From: Comamonadaceae bacterium
GTDB taxonomy: Bacteria; Pseudomonadota; Gammaproteobacteria; Burkholderiales; Burkholderiaceae_C
Reading direction: 5' to 3'
NCBI GenBank assembly: GCA_947475685.1
Contig: CANJNC010000014.1
Coordinates: forward strand, 1-64,000
Length of the DNA: 64,000 nucleotides
Shown here: positions 39,911 through 48,679 of the stretch, piece after piece
Position numbering within the stretch: position 1 is the first letter of the stretch
Layout: the number at the start of each line of letters is the position of its first letter
The notes under the pieces: model-generated
What the model saw: the letters and a program-made list of their open reading frames with translations, nothing else
Told to the model about the DNA's origin: nothing
Database searches by the model: none
Translations under genes and position numbers: made by a program

Positions 39911-40825
39911 ATGGATTTAAAACAAATCGAGTCCTTTGTCAGAGTTGCCGAAATGGGCAGTTTCACTCAAGCAGCGCTCAGCATGGGAGTGGCTCAACCC
40001 ATGTTGAGCCGACAAATTAGGCAACTTGAAGTGGAGTTGCATCAAAGTCTTTTGATTCGCAACGGCAGAGGAGTCACACCAACCGAGTCGGGCTTGTTGA
40101 TGCTCGAACACGCTAGGGGCATTTTGTATCAAGTTGCGCTGGCCAAGGAAGAATTAAGTGGCACGAGCGGCGCATTGGCCGGACCCATCTCCATTGGATT
40201 GCCCCCAAGCTTGTCCAGACTCATCACCGTGCCCTTGACTCTGGCATTTAAAAATGCCCTGCCTCAAGCCAAGTTGTCGCTCACGGAGGGCTTCTCGGCA
40301 CTCATGTATGAAAACCTTAGAGTCGCACGCATCGATATGGCTGTGTTGTACAACCCAGCCCCATCCCAAGACCTGGACATGCAGCAATTGCACGAAGATG
40401 CACTGATCTTGATTGCAAGCAGCAAAAGAATCAGTAAAAAATCCCAAGCGTTGCTCAAACCCAATATCTCATTGAAAGAATTGAGTGAGCTGCCCTTGAT
40501 CTTACCAAGCAGGCCCAATGCATTCAGATTGTTGATTGAAGTGGAGATGCAAAAACTCAATGTGCGACCACACATTGCCTTAGAAATCGATGGCATCAAC
40601 GCAATTTTAGAGTTGGTCAAAGAAGGGCTGGGCTTTGCTGTCTTACCCACCTACACCCTCAATCAATTTCCAGACCCTGAGGTCTTCACCACCCACCGCA
40701 TCCAAAGACCCCAGCTGCTGTCACAATTGATGCTTGTATGGTCATCCAAAAGGCCTAGCACAGGCACACAACGTGTCGCCTTGGAACTGACTCAAAAAGT
40801 CATCCAAGAAGCCTTAAAACAATAA
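39911..40825 (+). CDS. LysR-type transcriptional regulator of the protocatechuate operon
   Basis: A 304-aa LysR protein: winged HTH at residues 1-60 (MDLKQIESFVRVAEMGSFTQ, GVAQPMLSRQIRQLEVEL) and a periplasmic-binding-like effector domain (about 90-300). It is divergent from ligJ across a region with a T-N11-A dyad, the usual layout for a regulator of the adjacent operon. By analogy with PmdR it would respond to protocatechuate or a ring-cleavage intermediate; the inducer is not shown by the sequence. Confidence 0.9.
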   Translation: MDLKQIESFVRVAEMGSFTQAALSMGVAQPMLSRQIRQLEVELHQSLLIRNGRGVTPTESGLLMLEHARGILYQVALAKEELSGTSGALAGPISIGLPPSLSRLITVPLTLAFKNALPQAKLSLTEGFSALMYENLRVARIDMAVLYNPAPSQDLDMQQLHEDALILIASSKRISKKSQALLKPNISLKELSELPLILPSRPNAFRLLIEVEMQKLNVRPHIALEIDGINAILELVKEGLGFAVLPTYTLNQFPDPEVFTTHRIQRPQLLSQLMLVWSSKRPSTGTQRVALELTQKVIQEALKQ

Positions 40826-40921
40826 ATTGTGAGATGTGAGGTGATCTAGAGAAAAAAGGGGGGAGAAATCTCTTTTCAACAAAGCATTCTAAGCAGGCCA
40901 AAACCTTGATCTTAAGGCAAC

Positions 40922-41854
40922 CTACTTTAAAGGCTTATCCAAATGGGAGATCAAAGCATCTGCATACGCCTGCCACGCAGATTGGCCGTCAATGCCAGAA
41001 AAGACGCCTTGCATAGCCAATTGAGAGATCCAGTCTTGTTTTTCAGCAATGGCTTGAGCCATGAAAGGACTGGCCCCTGTTTCAGCAACCGTTACAGCCG
41101 ATTCGCGCATCTCCTCGGCCCGTCTTTTGCCATGCTGTACAACTCGACTAAAGAGATAGGCCCCTTGCTCAACCCAGTCAATGCCAGGCATGGTCTCCGC
41201 GAGAGTCGCCAACATGGCTTGTTCAACGCCATAATGTCTTGCTGTTGTGTAACTCTCAATGACCAAGGCCTCAAGCCCCTTGATCATGATACTTCTGCAC
41301 ATCTTGATGGCACTGGCCACACCCAATTTTTCAGAGACGGCCTTTGCATCTCCACCATAGGATTGAATGACGCCCGCCAAGAACTCGGCCTTCACACCAC
41401 CCAAGAGCATAGGCACCTTGATGCCATAAGGCGGCACGGATGTCATCACACCAGCCTCCACATAAAAGGCCCCTTTCGCATCGATCAAAGCCGCGCAGGC
41501 TTGTTTGGTGCCAGGGGATGCAGAATTGAGATCAATAAAAAACTGTCCAGGCTTGATGGTTTGACTCACTTCTTTGGCCACAGCCAAGGTGTTGGAGGCG
41601 GTGACACAAGAGACAATCAAATTAACACCATCGACCAAAGCGGCACAATTGTTGGCACTCAAAACACCCATATCTTTGGCTTTAGCAAGTTCCTCTTGGT
41701 GTGCCTTGGCGTTGTCAAAGTCTGCGGACAATTTCAAATCCCAAACCTTCATGCCTGAGTGAGGGTTGACTTGATCTCTCCATCCTTTTGCAAACGTCTT
41801 GCCCACTTCACCAAAACCGATGACACCAATTCGCCACTTTGAGAAATCTTCCAT
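40922..41854 (-). CDS. NAD(P)-dependent 6PGDH/3-hydroxyisobutyrate dehydrogenase-like oxidoreductase
   Basis: A 310-aa beta-hydroxyacid dehydrogenase-like protein. N-terminal Rossmann motif IGVIGFGEVGKTFAKG (about residues 9-24); FFIDLNSASPGTKQ (about 105) is the substrate-binding DxNSxSP pattern; KMCRSIMIKGLEALVIES (about 187-204) contains the Lys in the active-site helix. The C-terminal half resembles the DUF1932 all-helical domain. Substrate unknown. It lies between the regulator and the Liv transporter, convergent with the regulator. Confidence 0.82.
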   Translation of the reverse strand: MEDFSKWRIGVIGFGEVGKTFAKGWRDQVNPHSGMKVWDLKLSADFDNAKAHQEELAKAKDMGVLSANNCAALVDGVNLIVSCVTASNTLAVAKEVSQTIKPGQFFIDLNSASPGTKQACAALIDAKGAFYVEAGVMTSVPPYGIKVPMLLGGVKAEFLAGVIQSYGGDAKAVSEKLGVASAIKMCRSIMIKGLEALVIESYTTARHYGVEQAMLATLAETMPGIDWVEQGAYLFSRVVQHGKRRAEEMRESAVTVAETGASPFMAQAIAEKQDWISQLAMQGVFSGIDGQSAWQAYADALISHLDKPLK

Positions 41855-41878
41855 CTGATGTATGTCCTATTGATTCAA

Positions 41879-42236
41879 TTATTGTTTAGCAATTGCTGCT
41901 TTTTCGATGACTTTGCCGCAAATTTTAATTTCCGATAAATGCCATTCTTGCGCCAACGCTGGGGTCGATACTTTGGGATTGATATGGAGCTCTTGAAAAT
42001 TTTTTCTCTGTTTGCGGATCGTAAAGAGCGTTATTGATCTCTTTGTTGAAGCGCTGCACCATGGCCTTTGGCGTTTTTACAGGCACTGCCAATCCATTCC
42101 AAGAGGATGCCACCCAGTTGTTATAACCCAACTCCTTGTCTGTTGGAACATCAGGCATGGCCAAATTTCTTTGCTCGTCCGTCAAAACCAAGACTTTGAA
42201 ATGATTTTTAAATGTAAAAACTGCAACTGCAACCAA
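41879..42236 (-). pseudogene. Decayed Bug/TctC receptor, C-terminal remnant with a frameshift
   Basis: The frame reading leftward from about 42236 gives LTDEQRNLAMPDVPTDKELG and ASSWNGLAVPVKTPKAMVQR, unmistakable Bug-receptor C-terminal sequence. It ends in unrelated residues at the T-run near 42000. Skipping one T there restores a Bug-like tail, QELHINPKVSTPALAQEWH and on to AIAKQ and a stop at 41879-41881. The N-terminal two thirds, with the signal peptide, are missing, and the remnant begins just 7 bases from the livF stop. So it is a truncated, frameshifted relic, not a gene. Confidence 0.85.
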
Positions 42237-42242
42237 TTTTTT

Positions 42243-42968
42243 TCACTGAACGCCTAAAAGTTTTTCTAAAAGGGCAGGTTGACTCAAGAGAACTTCAGCG
42301 CGCTCTTGTAAAACCACCTGACCGCGCTCTAAAACCAAAGCATGATCTGAAATAGAAAGGATCAACTGAGGGTGTTGTTCGACAATGATTGCAGAAATAC
42401 CTTCGCGGCGAGTGATCGTCTTTAAAGCCGTGAGCAACTCCTCCACAATGATAGGCGCCAAGCCTTCAAGTGGTTCATCGAGAAGGAGAACTCTTGGATT
42501 GACCATCAATGCCCGGGCAACGGCCAGCATTTGCTGCTCACCGCCTGAGAGTTGACTGCCCAAATTGCCCTGCCTCTCCAAGAGTCTTGGGAAAAGCTGG
42601 TAGACCCTGTCCGTATTCCACACATGTGGACTTTGAACGATTCGCTCAACGGCCGTTAAATTCTCATGAACGCTCAAGGACTTGAAGATATTTCTCTCTT
42701 GCGGCACCCAACCAATTCCACCTTCAGTCAACTTTCTAACGCGCTCATAAGGCGTCCACTGCTCAATGTGTACACCGCCCAACTTAATTTGACCCGCATG
42801 CCTTTTGGTCACGCCAATCAAAGTGTTGATGAGTGTGGTTTTACCCACCCCATTGCGACCTAAGAGCGCCAAAGTTTCACCCTCTTTGATGACAAAGTCA
42901 ATGTTCGAGATGATCTGAGCCTCAGCATAACCGGCCGTCAATCCTGTGACCTCAAAAAGCTCACTCAT
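42243..42968 (-). CDS. livF: Liv-type ABC transporter ATP-binding protein LivF
   Basis: The second ATPase of a branched-chain-amino-acid-type (HAAT) importer, 241 aa from the ATG at 42968 (GGGGTA lies upstream; the track start four codons earlier lacks an SD). Walker A GRNGVGKTT (about residue 37), WVPQERNIFKSLSVHENL (Q-loop, about 87), signature LSGGEQQMLAVARAL (about 132) and Walker B RVLLLDEPLEGLAP. It overlaps livG by 8 bases and ends next to the Bug pseudogene. Confidence 0.93.
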   Translation of the reverse strand: MSELFEVTGLTAGYAEAQIISNIDFVIKEGETLALLGRNGVGKTTLINTLIGVTKRHAGQIKLGGVHIEQWTPYERVRKLTEGGIGWVPQERNIFKSLSVHENLTAVERIVQSPHVWNTDRVYQLFPRLLERQGNLGSQLSGGEQQMLAVARALMVNPRVLLLDEPLEGLAPIIVEELLTALKTITRREGISAIIVEQHPQLILSISDHALVLERGQVVLQERAEVLLSQPALLEKLLGVQ

Positions 42969-43761
42969 TGGGTACCCCATGTACAGCGCGGTGGCCTAAA
43001 TAGACTTGCTTGACCCGATCATCTTTGGCAATGTCACGGGGTTCACCAGAGCATAAAACAGCCCCATTGACCAACACTGTCATTTGCTTGGCAAAACTAA
43101 ATACCAAATCCATGTCGTGCTCAATCAATAAAATAGATACGTCTGAGGGCAGTTGATTCACGGTTGCAAGCAATTCTTCCCGCTCGCCTGCAGGCACACC
43201 AGCCACGGGCTCATCGAGCAACAGCACTTTGGGCTCACAAGCCAAAGCAACCGCAATTTCAAGCAATCTTTGTTTACCATAGCTCAAAAACCTAGAAGTT
43301 TGATGGCAAACATCGGTCAAATGAAATTGCTCTAAAAGTTGCTGCACCCGCTCAAGCACGTCTTTGTCTTGACCCAGCCTTGCCCACCATTGAGTGGTCA
43401 GTCCTCTCTTTTGTGAGACCACAAATGTCAATGTCTCAAATGGCGACATGGTCAGAAACAATTGGTTGATTTGAAAGGTTCTGACCAAACCTTTTTTAAC
43501 TCGCAAATGAGGCGCCAAGTTAGAGATGTCATCTCCCAAAAGATCAATTTTCCCTGAGCTTGGCGTGAGCACGCCCGTCAAAAGGTTAATCAAGGTCGTC
43601 TTTCCGGCACCATTGGGACCAATCAAAGCATGCCTATCGCCTTCAAAAATATCCAAATCGACACTTTGGGTGGCGACGATGCCACCAAAATTTTTACAAA
43701 GCGCACGCGCACTCAAAACAGTTTTGGGCTGATTCATTGGAGGTGTGCCATATGGTTTCAT
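42961..43761 (-). CDS. livG: Liv-type ABC transporter ATP-binding protein LivG
   Basis: The first ATPase of the importer, 266 aa. I set the start at the ATG at 43761, which follows GGAGG by 5 bases and overlaps the livM stop as ATGA; the track ATG four codons upstream is less favoured. Walker A GPNGAGKTT (about 46), Q-loop region RTFQINQLFLTMSPFE, a modified signature (RFLSYGKQRLLEIAVAL) in the usual place, Walker B KVLLLDEPVAGVPAGE, and the LivG-type C-terminal AKDDRVKQVYLG. Confidence 0.93.
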   Translation of the reverse strand: MKPYGTPPMNQPKTVLSARALCKNFGGIVATQSVDLDIFEGDRHALIGPNGAGKTTLINLLTGVLTPSSGKIDLLGDDISNLAPHLRVKKGLVRTFQINQLFLTMSPFETLTFVVSQKRGLTTQWWARLGQDKDVLERVQQLLEQFHLTDVCHQTSRFLSYGKQRLLEIAVALACEPKVLLLDEPVAGVPAGEREELLATVNQLPSDVSILLIEHDMDLVFSFAKQMTVLVNGAVLCSGEPRDIAKDDRVKQVYLGHRAVHGVPNE

Positions 43762-44723
43762 CGTGACCTCCATCCTTTAAAGGGATTTAACAAGCGCTCA
43801 CGACCGACCAACACCAAAACCACCAAAAGCAACCCAATCCAAAACATCCAATACTGTGGCGTCAAAGAAGAGAGTTGGTCTTGAATCAATTTAAAAACAA
43901 TGGCGCCAAGCACACCACCATAAAGCCATCCCACTCCGCCAATGACCAGCATCAGCATCACGTCTGCTGAGCGCTCAAACGAGAACACATCCAAGGATGC
44001 AAAAGCCGTGGTTTGGGCAAGCAACGCCCCTGATAAACCAGCCACAGCAGCAGAGATGCAATAAATCACCACCAAACTTTTTGAAACAGACAAGCCAACA
44101 GCCATAGCACGAAGTCGGTTATCGCGAATGGCCATGAGCGACGCACCAAAAGGTGAATGCACCAATCGACGCAATAAAATCATGACCAAGAACACAATCC
44201 CAACAGAGTAAGTACAAGCGACTTGACCACTTAAATCAAATTCAAACACCCCCAATACGGGGCCCATCAAAACCCCTTGCAGGCCATCGGCGCCACCGGT
44301 CAAATCACTTAATCGATTGGCCAATTCAAAACCAATGAGCGAGACGCCAAGGGTCACCATCAACCGAGTCAGATCACTGCCTCTCAAGACCGTAAAACTG
44401 CAAGCAAGGCCGATGAAGCCCGAAGAGATCACAGAAAACAACAAACCCATCAATGGATCATTGTGAACGTGCTTGGCAAACAAGCCAGCGCTATAGGCTC
44501 CCCAGCCAAAAAAAGCCGCATGCCCCAAAGAAACAATACCGGAATAACCCAAAATCAAATCAAGCGCCACAGCAAACAAAGCCGTCACCGCAATTTCATT
44601 GACCATCATGGCATGGGATGAAAAGACAATTGGCGTGCCCAATGCCGCCAAAACACCCATCCACTCCCACCACTTGGTTTTGTGTCGTGACAAAACGTCT
44701 GTAATACACATGGGTGCGCTCAT
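43758..44723 (-). CDS. livM: Liv-type ABC transporter permease LivM
   Basis: Inner-membrane permease, 321 aa, with about nine hydrophobic segments and the LivM/LivH motif GYSGIVSLGHAAFFGWGAYSAGL (about residues 59-81) and RDNRLRAMAVGLSVSKSLVVIY (about 193-214), the coupling loop contacting the ATPases. Overlaps both livH and livG as ATGA, so translation is coupled through the cluster. Confidence 0.92.
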   Translation of the reverse strand: MSAPMCITDVLSRHKTKWWEWMGVLAALGTPIVFSSHAMMVNEIAVTALFAVALDLILGYSGIVSLGHAAFFGWGAYSAGLFAKHVHNDPLMGLLFSVISSGFIGLACSFTVLRGSDLTRLMVTLGVSLIGFELANRLSDLTGGADGLQGVLMGPVLGVFEFDLSGQVACTYSVGIVFLVMILLRRLVHSPFGASLMAIRDNRLRAMAVGLSVSKSLVVIYCISAAVAGLSGALLAQTTAFASLDVFSFERSADVMLMLVIGGVGWLYGGVLGAIVFKLIQDQLSSLTPQYWMFWIGLLLVVLVLVGRERLLNPFKGWRSR

Positions 44724-45592
44724 GATTTGCCACCTCTAGAAAATAAGCCTTGAGGCCTCCAAAGAAGAATGGCGATCATCAACACATACACCACAAACCC
44801 CCCCAATTTAGGAATGTAGTATTTACCAAAGACATCGGCCACACCTAAAAAAACAGCCGCCAAGAGTGGCCCCGTGATCGATGAGGTGCCCCCAACGGCA
44901 ACCACGATTAAAAAGTAAATCATGTACTTCAAAGGAAACAAAGGCTCAATGGATAAAATCTCTGCACCCAAAGCGCCCCCTAAACCAGCCAAACCCGACC
45001 CAACGGCAAAGGTCAATAAAAACACTCGATTGACTGGGATTCCAAGACCTGCCGCCACAGTCGGATCATCCACGGAGGCACGCAATTGCGAACCAAACCG
45101 AGTTTTTGAAAGAATCAATTGAAGCACAAGAGTCAGCAGTGTGCACACGCCAATGATAAACAACCTGTAGTAACCAAAACCAAAACTCCAAGCGCCCTCG
45201 CCCCACTCGCCCCGGCCTTGAAGCCACTCAGGCAAGACCAAATTTTGCTGAGAGGAACCCATCAAATAATCAACCGCAGCCACCGACATGAAGGCCAAGC
45301 CAATAGAAAATAAAACTTGATCGAGGTGTGGCCTTTGATAGAGTTGACGGTACAACAAGCGCTCTAAGAGCGCCCCTGCCAAGGCAACTACGACAAATAC
45401 AAGCGGCAAACACAGTAAAAATGGGATGCTCAAATGCTTGAATAAAATCACCATCGAGTAGCCACCCAACATGGCAAACGCTCCATGAGCCAAGTTGATA
45501 AAATTCATCAAACCCAACGTAATGGACAGCCCAACGGCCAACACAAAGAGTAGCATGCCATAGGCCACACCGTCAAAAAGAAGGGTCAGCAT
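44720..45592 (-). CDS. livH: Liv-type ABC transporter permease LivH
   Basis: Inner-membrane permease, 290 aa, eight or so hydrophobic segments. LivH motifs are GLMNFINLAHGAFAMLGGY (about residues 27-45), RASVDDPTVAAGLGIPVNRVFLLTFAVGSGLAGLGGAL (coupling helix, about 170-207) and GGTSSITGPLLAAVFLG (about 239-255). A 115-base gap with an imperfect stem-loop (45623-45652) separates it from the binding-protein gene, a position where hairpins often favour higher expression of the binding protein. Confidence 0.92.
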   Translation of the reverse strand: MLTLLFDGVAYGMLLFVLAVGLSITLGLMNFINLAHGAFAMLGGYSMVILFKHLSIPFLLCLPLVFVVVALAGALLERLLYRQLYQRPHLDQVLFSIGLAFMSVAAVDYLMGSSQQNLVLPEWLQGRGEWGEGAWSFGFGYYRLFIIGVCTLLTLVLQLILSKTRFGSQLRASVDDPTVAAGLGIPVNRVFLLTFAVGSGLAGLGGALGAEILSIEPLFPLKYMIYFLIVVAVGGTSSITGPLLAAVFLGVADVFGKYYIPKLGGFVVYVLMIAILLWRPQGLFSRGGKS

Positions 45593-45707
45593 AATGGGTG
45601 GGCGTGCTTCATATCAGGGGGTTCATGTCTACACGGATCAATAGACGCATGAGCCGTTGGCCTCAGATGGAAATCTCAAAAGCGACAGCATATTTTATAA
45701 ATTTGAT

Positions 45708-46877
45708 TTAATTATTTTTACCTGGATCTTTCACGTCTTTGATGGCATCAAACTCCATGTTGTAGAGCTGTCCGTTGACCTTTTCCACTCTTCGAATGTA
45801 GATGTTGTGCACCACATCTCTCGTTTGAGCATCGATAAACATCGGCCCGCGTGGGCTCTCGAAAATTTGCCCCTTCATGGCCGCTAACAATTGATCTCCG
45901 TTGGAGTTTCCTTTGGTGGCCCTCAAGGCCTCATAAATGACACGCATGCCGTCGTACCCACCTACAGCCATAAAATTAGGTCGCAAGTTGTTGTTGGCTT
46001 TTTCAAATGCGACCACAAACTTTTGATTCACGTCAGACTTGTGTGAAGCTGAATAGTGGTGTGTGGTCACGGCCCCCAAGGCCACATCGCCTATGGAGTT
46101 CAATAAATCATCATCTGTCACGTCCCCGGTACCAATCAATTTGATGCCCGCCTTGTCCAAACCTCTTTCGGTGAACTGCTTCATCAAAGCCGTGCCAGCT
46201 CCAGAGGGGACAAAGACATACAGCGCATCTGGCTTTAAGTCTCTAACCTTTTGTAAAAATGGCGCAAAATCTGGATTTCTCATGGGCACTCGAAGGGTAT
46301 CAAGTACCTGCGCGCCGTTAAAGAGCATGCGATCTTTGAAATACTTTTCCGCATCGATTCCAGGCGCAAAATCACTGACCAGCGTCACTGCTTTTTTAAT
46401 GCCGTTCTTTGCCGCCCAGTCACCCATGGCCACCGCAGCCTGAGGCAGGGTAAAGCTTGTGCGAATGATATAGGGTGAGGCCTGCGTGATGCTGGAGGTT
46501 GCTGCGGCCATGACCACTTCAGGCACTTTTGCTTGAGTGGCGATGGGTGCTGCTGCCAGGGCCAAAGGTGTGAGTCCAAATCCGGCCAAGACACTCACCT
46601 TGTCATTGACAACGAGCTCCTGGGCAAGTCGCTTGGTGACATCGGGAGCGGAGGTATCGTCTTTGAGAATCAATTCAATTTTTCTGCCCGCCACCGTATC
46701 GCCATTTTGAGCCATGTACAACTTCGCAGCAGCGACGATTTGTATCCCCGTGGAAGCAAACGGACCGGTCATGGGTAAAATCATGCCTATTTTGAAAGTC
46801 TCTGAGGCCTGCAATGCGCCTCCAAAACAAAGGAGCGTGGTAAGCGCGATGGTTTTAACGGCAATTCTTTTGTTCAT
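45708..46877 (-). CDS. Liv-type ABC transporter substrate-binding protein
   Basis: Periplasmic receptor of the importer, 389 aa, peripla_BP_6 fold. Signal peptide about residues 1-24 (LTTLLCFGGALQA, then SETFKIG), followed by KIGMILPMTGPFASTGIQI, KIELILKDDTSAPDVTKRLAQELV and GGYDGMRVIYEALRA. Strong SD AAGGAAG before the ATG. It heads a complete livKHMGF-type set. Many such sets in Burkholderiales carry aromatic acids; adjacency to the protocatechuate operon makes an aromatic or dicarboxylic ligand likely, but branched-chain amino acids remain possible. Confidence 0.9.
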   Translation of the reverse strand: MNKRIAVKTIALTTLLCFGGALQASETFKIGMILPMTGPFASTGIQIVAAAKLYMAQNGDTVAGRKIELILKDDTSAPDVTKRLAQELVVNDKVSVLAGFGLTPLALAAAPIATQAKVPEVVMAAATSSITQASPYIIRTSFTLPQAAVAMGDWAAKNGIKKAVTLVSDFAPGIDAEKYFKDRMLFNGAQVLDTLRVPMRNPDFAPFLQKVRDLKPDALYVFVPSGAGTALMKQFTERGLDKAGIKLIGTGDVTDDDLLNSIGDVALGAVTTHHYSASHKSDVNQKFVVAFEKANNNLRPNFMAVGGYDGMRVIYEALRATKGNSNGDQLLAAMKGQIFESPRGPMFIDAQTRDVVHNIYIRRVEKVNGQLYNMEFDAIKDVKDPGKNN

Positions 46878-47374
46878 TTGTCTTCCTTGATGTTCTAATT
46901 TACATAAATTTTATTGCGACTAAAAGCATTTTCAAGAATTATTGTCCCACAAAGTTTAGAAACACAAACGCCAATTTGATGATTTCTACTTTTTTCCATG
47001 CGCCGTCTACTCAAACGGCCCCGTGCCCCATGAAAACATCTTGAGCCAAGAGGAGCGGGGTGCAAAGTCTGCAAGCTCTCTTCTTAGCTATTTTTCCATG
47101 GTTTGCAAGAGATTGTCACATCGGTTTTGCAAAACAGGGTTTCCTCTTTCGCTTTTTGAAGCTCCGCGCGGTGTCCCTGAATATGAAGATCCAACAAAAC
47201 GCTTGGTTAAGCACCAGTGACGGCTTACTCAACACACCCGCCCCTCATCCAAGTTGTCCGAAGCAAACTTCCACAAAATCGTTCGGACTTTGTCTACCTA
47301 TATAATGTGAATTGCTTTCGTTTTTTGCCGCTTTGAATGGATTGAGTTCCAGGCCCCCTTTTTTTGGAGTTGAT
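46878..47374. other. Intergenic region between the Liv importer and the MetE-like gene
   Basis: Nearly 500 bases. The left end carries the livK leader. The right end holds an inverted repeat and a -10 box (listed next). Two short frames (47023-47220, 47060-47305) have no SD, no signature and overlap each other, so I do not call them. No RNA gene seen. Confidence 0.55.
47256..47306 (+). promoter_or_regulatory. Inverted repeat GTCCGAA-N19-TTCGGAC followed by TATAAT
   Basis: Perfect 7-bp arms at 47256-47262 and 47282-47288, then TATAAT at 47301-47306, about 70 bases before the MetE-like start. No good -35 fits, and the right arm covers that position, suggesting activator or repressor control of the promoter. 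Confidence 0.5.
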
Positions 47375-48502
47375 ATGTCTCTCGCTTTAGATCAAATTTT
47401 GCCCGCTCGCTTTGACCACGTCGGGAGTTTTTTACGTCCCGCTTACCTGTTGGAAGCTAGGGCACAAAAAGCAAAAGGCGAGATCACACCCGAGGCCTTG
47501 AGAGTGGTTGAGGACAAAGCGATCAAAGAAATCATTGAGTTCCAACAAAGCGTGGGGCTTAAAAGCATTACCGATGGGGAATTTAGAAGAACTTATTTTC
47601 ACATCGACTTCTTAGAGCAACTCGGTGGCGTTAAGACCGATATTCCAGTGACCATTAAAAAACCCGATGGCAGCGAAGAGCTGGCCCCCCCGGTGATCAA
47701 AGTCATCGACAAAGTCACGCACAAAAAGAACATCCAATTGAATGACTTCATCTTCTTGAAAGAGAATGTCTCCAAAGGCTTCACGCCCAAAGTGACCATT
47801 CCCTCTCCAACCATGTTGCACTTCAGGGGGGGACGCGCCGCCATCAACAAGCAAGCCTATCCAGAGCTAGATCCCGAGTTTTATGACGATGTGGCCAAAG
47901 CATACGGTGACGAGTTACATGCATTGGCACAAGCTGGCTGCACCTATGTCCAAATGGATGACACCAACTTGGCCTATCTTTGCGATGAAAAAATGCGCGA
48001 AGCTGCTCGTCTAAGAGGTGACGACCCCAATGAACTGCCACACCGCTACGCTGCCTTCGTGAACAAAGTGGTTGCCCTCAAGCCTGAAGGCATGACCTTG
48101 GCCATGCACTTGTGCCGAGGCAATTTCAAAAGCACTCACGCAGCGGCCGGCAACTACGAACCCGTCGCTGAGGCCTTGCTCTCAGAAATGAATTTGGATG
48201 CCTACTTTCTTGAGTACGATGACGACAGAAGCGGGGACTTCAAACCCTTGCGCTTCTTGCCTAAGGGCAAAATCGTCGTTTTGGGTCTGATCACGACAAA
48301 ATTTGGTGAAATGGAGTCCAAAGACAGCATCAAACGTCGCATTGAAGAGGCCGCTAAATACGCGCCGATCGAGCAATTGGCCTTGTCGCCCCAATGCGGT
48401 TTTTCCAGCACTGTCCACGGCAACAACATTGCTGTGGAAGCTCAAAGAAATAAACTTAGACTGGTCATCGAAACCGCTCAAGAGGTATGGGGCACTCACT
48501 GA
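47375..48502 (+). CDS. Cobalamin-independent methionine synthase C-terminal-like methyltransferase
   Basis: A 375-aa protein of the MetE C-terminal (MetE_2, YxjG/YxjH-like) family, lacking the MetE N-terminal domain. RFDHVGSFLRPAYL at the start, ITDGEFRRTYFHIDFLEQLGG (homocysteine-site region, about residues 67-87), YVQMDDTNLAYLCD (about 193), HLCRGN (zinc Cys, about 250) and SPQCGFSS (second zinc Cys, about 340) are present. It may make methionine from homocysteine with a simple methyl donor, or demethylate another compound. I chose the ATG at 47375 (GGAG 7 bases upstream) over the track start 21 codons earlier. A terminator follows. Confidence 0.88.
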   Translation: MSLALDQILPARFDHVGSFLRPAYLLEARAQKAKGEITPEALRVVEDKAIKEIIEFQQSVGLKSITDGEFRRTYFHIDFLEQLGGVKTDIPVTIKKPDGSEELAPPVIKVIDKVTHKKNIQLNDFIFLKENVSKGFTPKVTIPSPTMLHFRGGRAAINKQAYPELDPEFYDDVAKAYGDELHALAQAGCTYVQMDDTNLAYLCDEKMREAARLRGDDPNELPHRYAAFVNKVVALKPEGMTLAMHLCRGNFKSTHAAAGNYEPVAEALLSEMNLDAYFLEYDDDRSGDFKPLRFLPKGKIVVLGLITTKFGEMESKDSIKRRIEEAAKYAPIEQLALSPQCGFSSTVHGNNIAVEAQRNKLRLVIETAQEVWGTH

Positions 48503-48525
48503 GCTCGTCCATCGATCCATTGAGC

Positions 48526-48550
48526 AACCGACCGAAAGGTCGGTTTTTTT
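48526..48550 (+). terminator. Rho-independent terminator after the MetE-like gene
   Basis: AACCGACC-GAAA-GGTCGGTT, an 8-bp stem with a GNRA tetraloop and a T-run. Confidence 0.95.
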
Positions 48551-48614
48551 CTAAGAAAACCGCATTTTGGGATCAAAAAAGCCTGTTTCAAGCCAAAAAA
48601 CCTAGGTTCAAGCC

Positions 48615-48641
48615 CTTGAAATTGGTGTATTGACCCCAAGC
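48615..48641 (+). promoter_or_regulatory. Heat-shock (sigma32-type) promoter of grpE-dnaK-dnaJ
   Basis: CTTGAAA (48615-48621), a 12-base spacer and CCCCAAGC (48634-48641), close to the sigma32 consensus CTTGAAA-N11-16-CCCCATNT, about 40 bases before grpE. It lies directly downstream of the preceding terminator. Confidence 0.72.
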
Positions 48642-48679
48642 TTAGAAAAACATCAGTTTTTTCTCTGCATTTTTGAACC

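Noticed and set aside
40943-41758. 271-codon ORF opposite the 6PGDH-like gene
   Set aside because: Shadow of the real minus-strand gene, which has clear Rossmann motifs.
47023-47305. Two overlapping small ORFs before the MetE-like gene
   Set aside because: Mutually overlapping in different frames, no SD and no signature.
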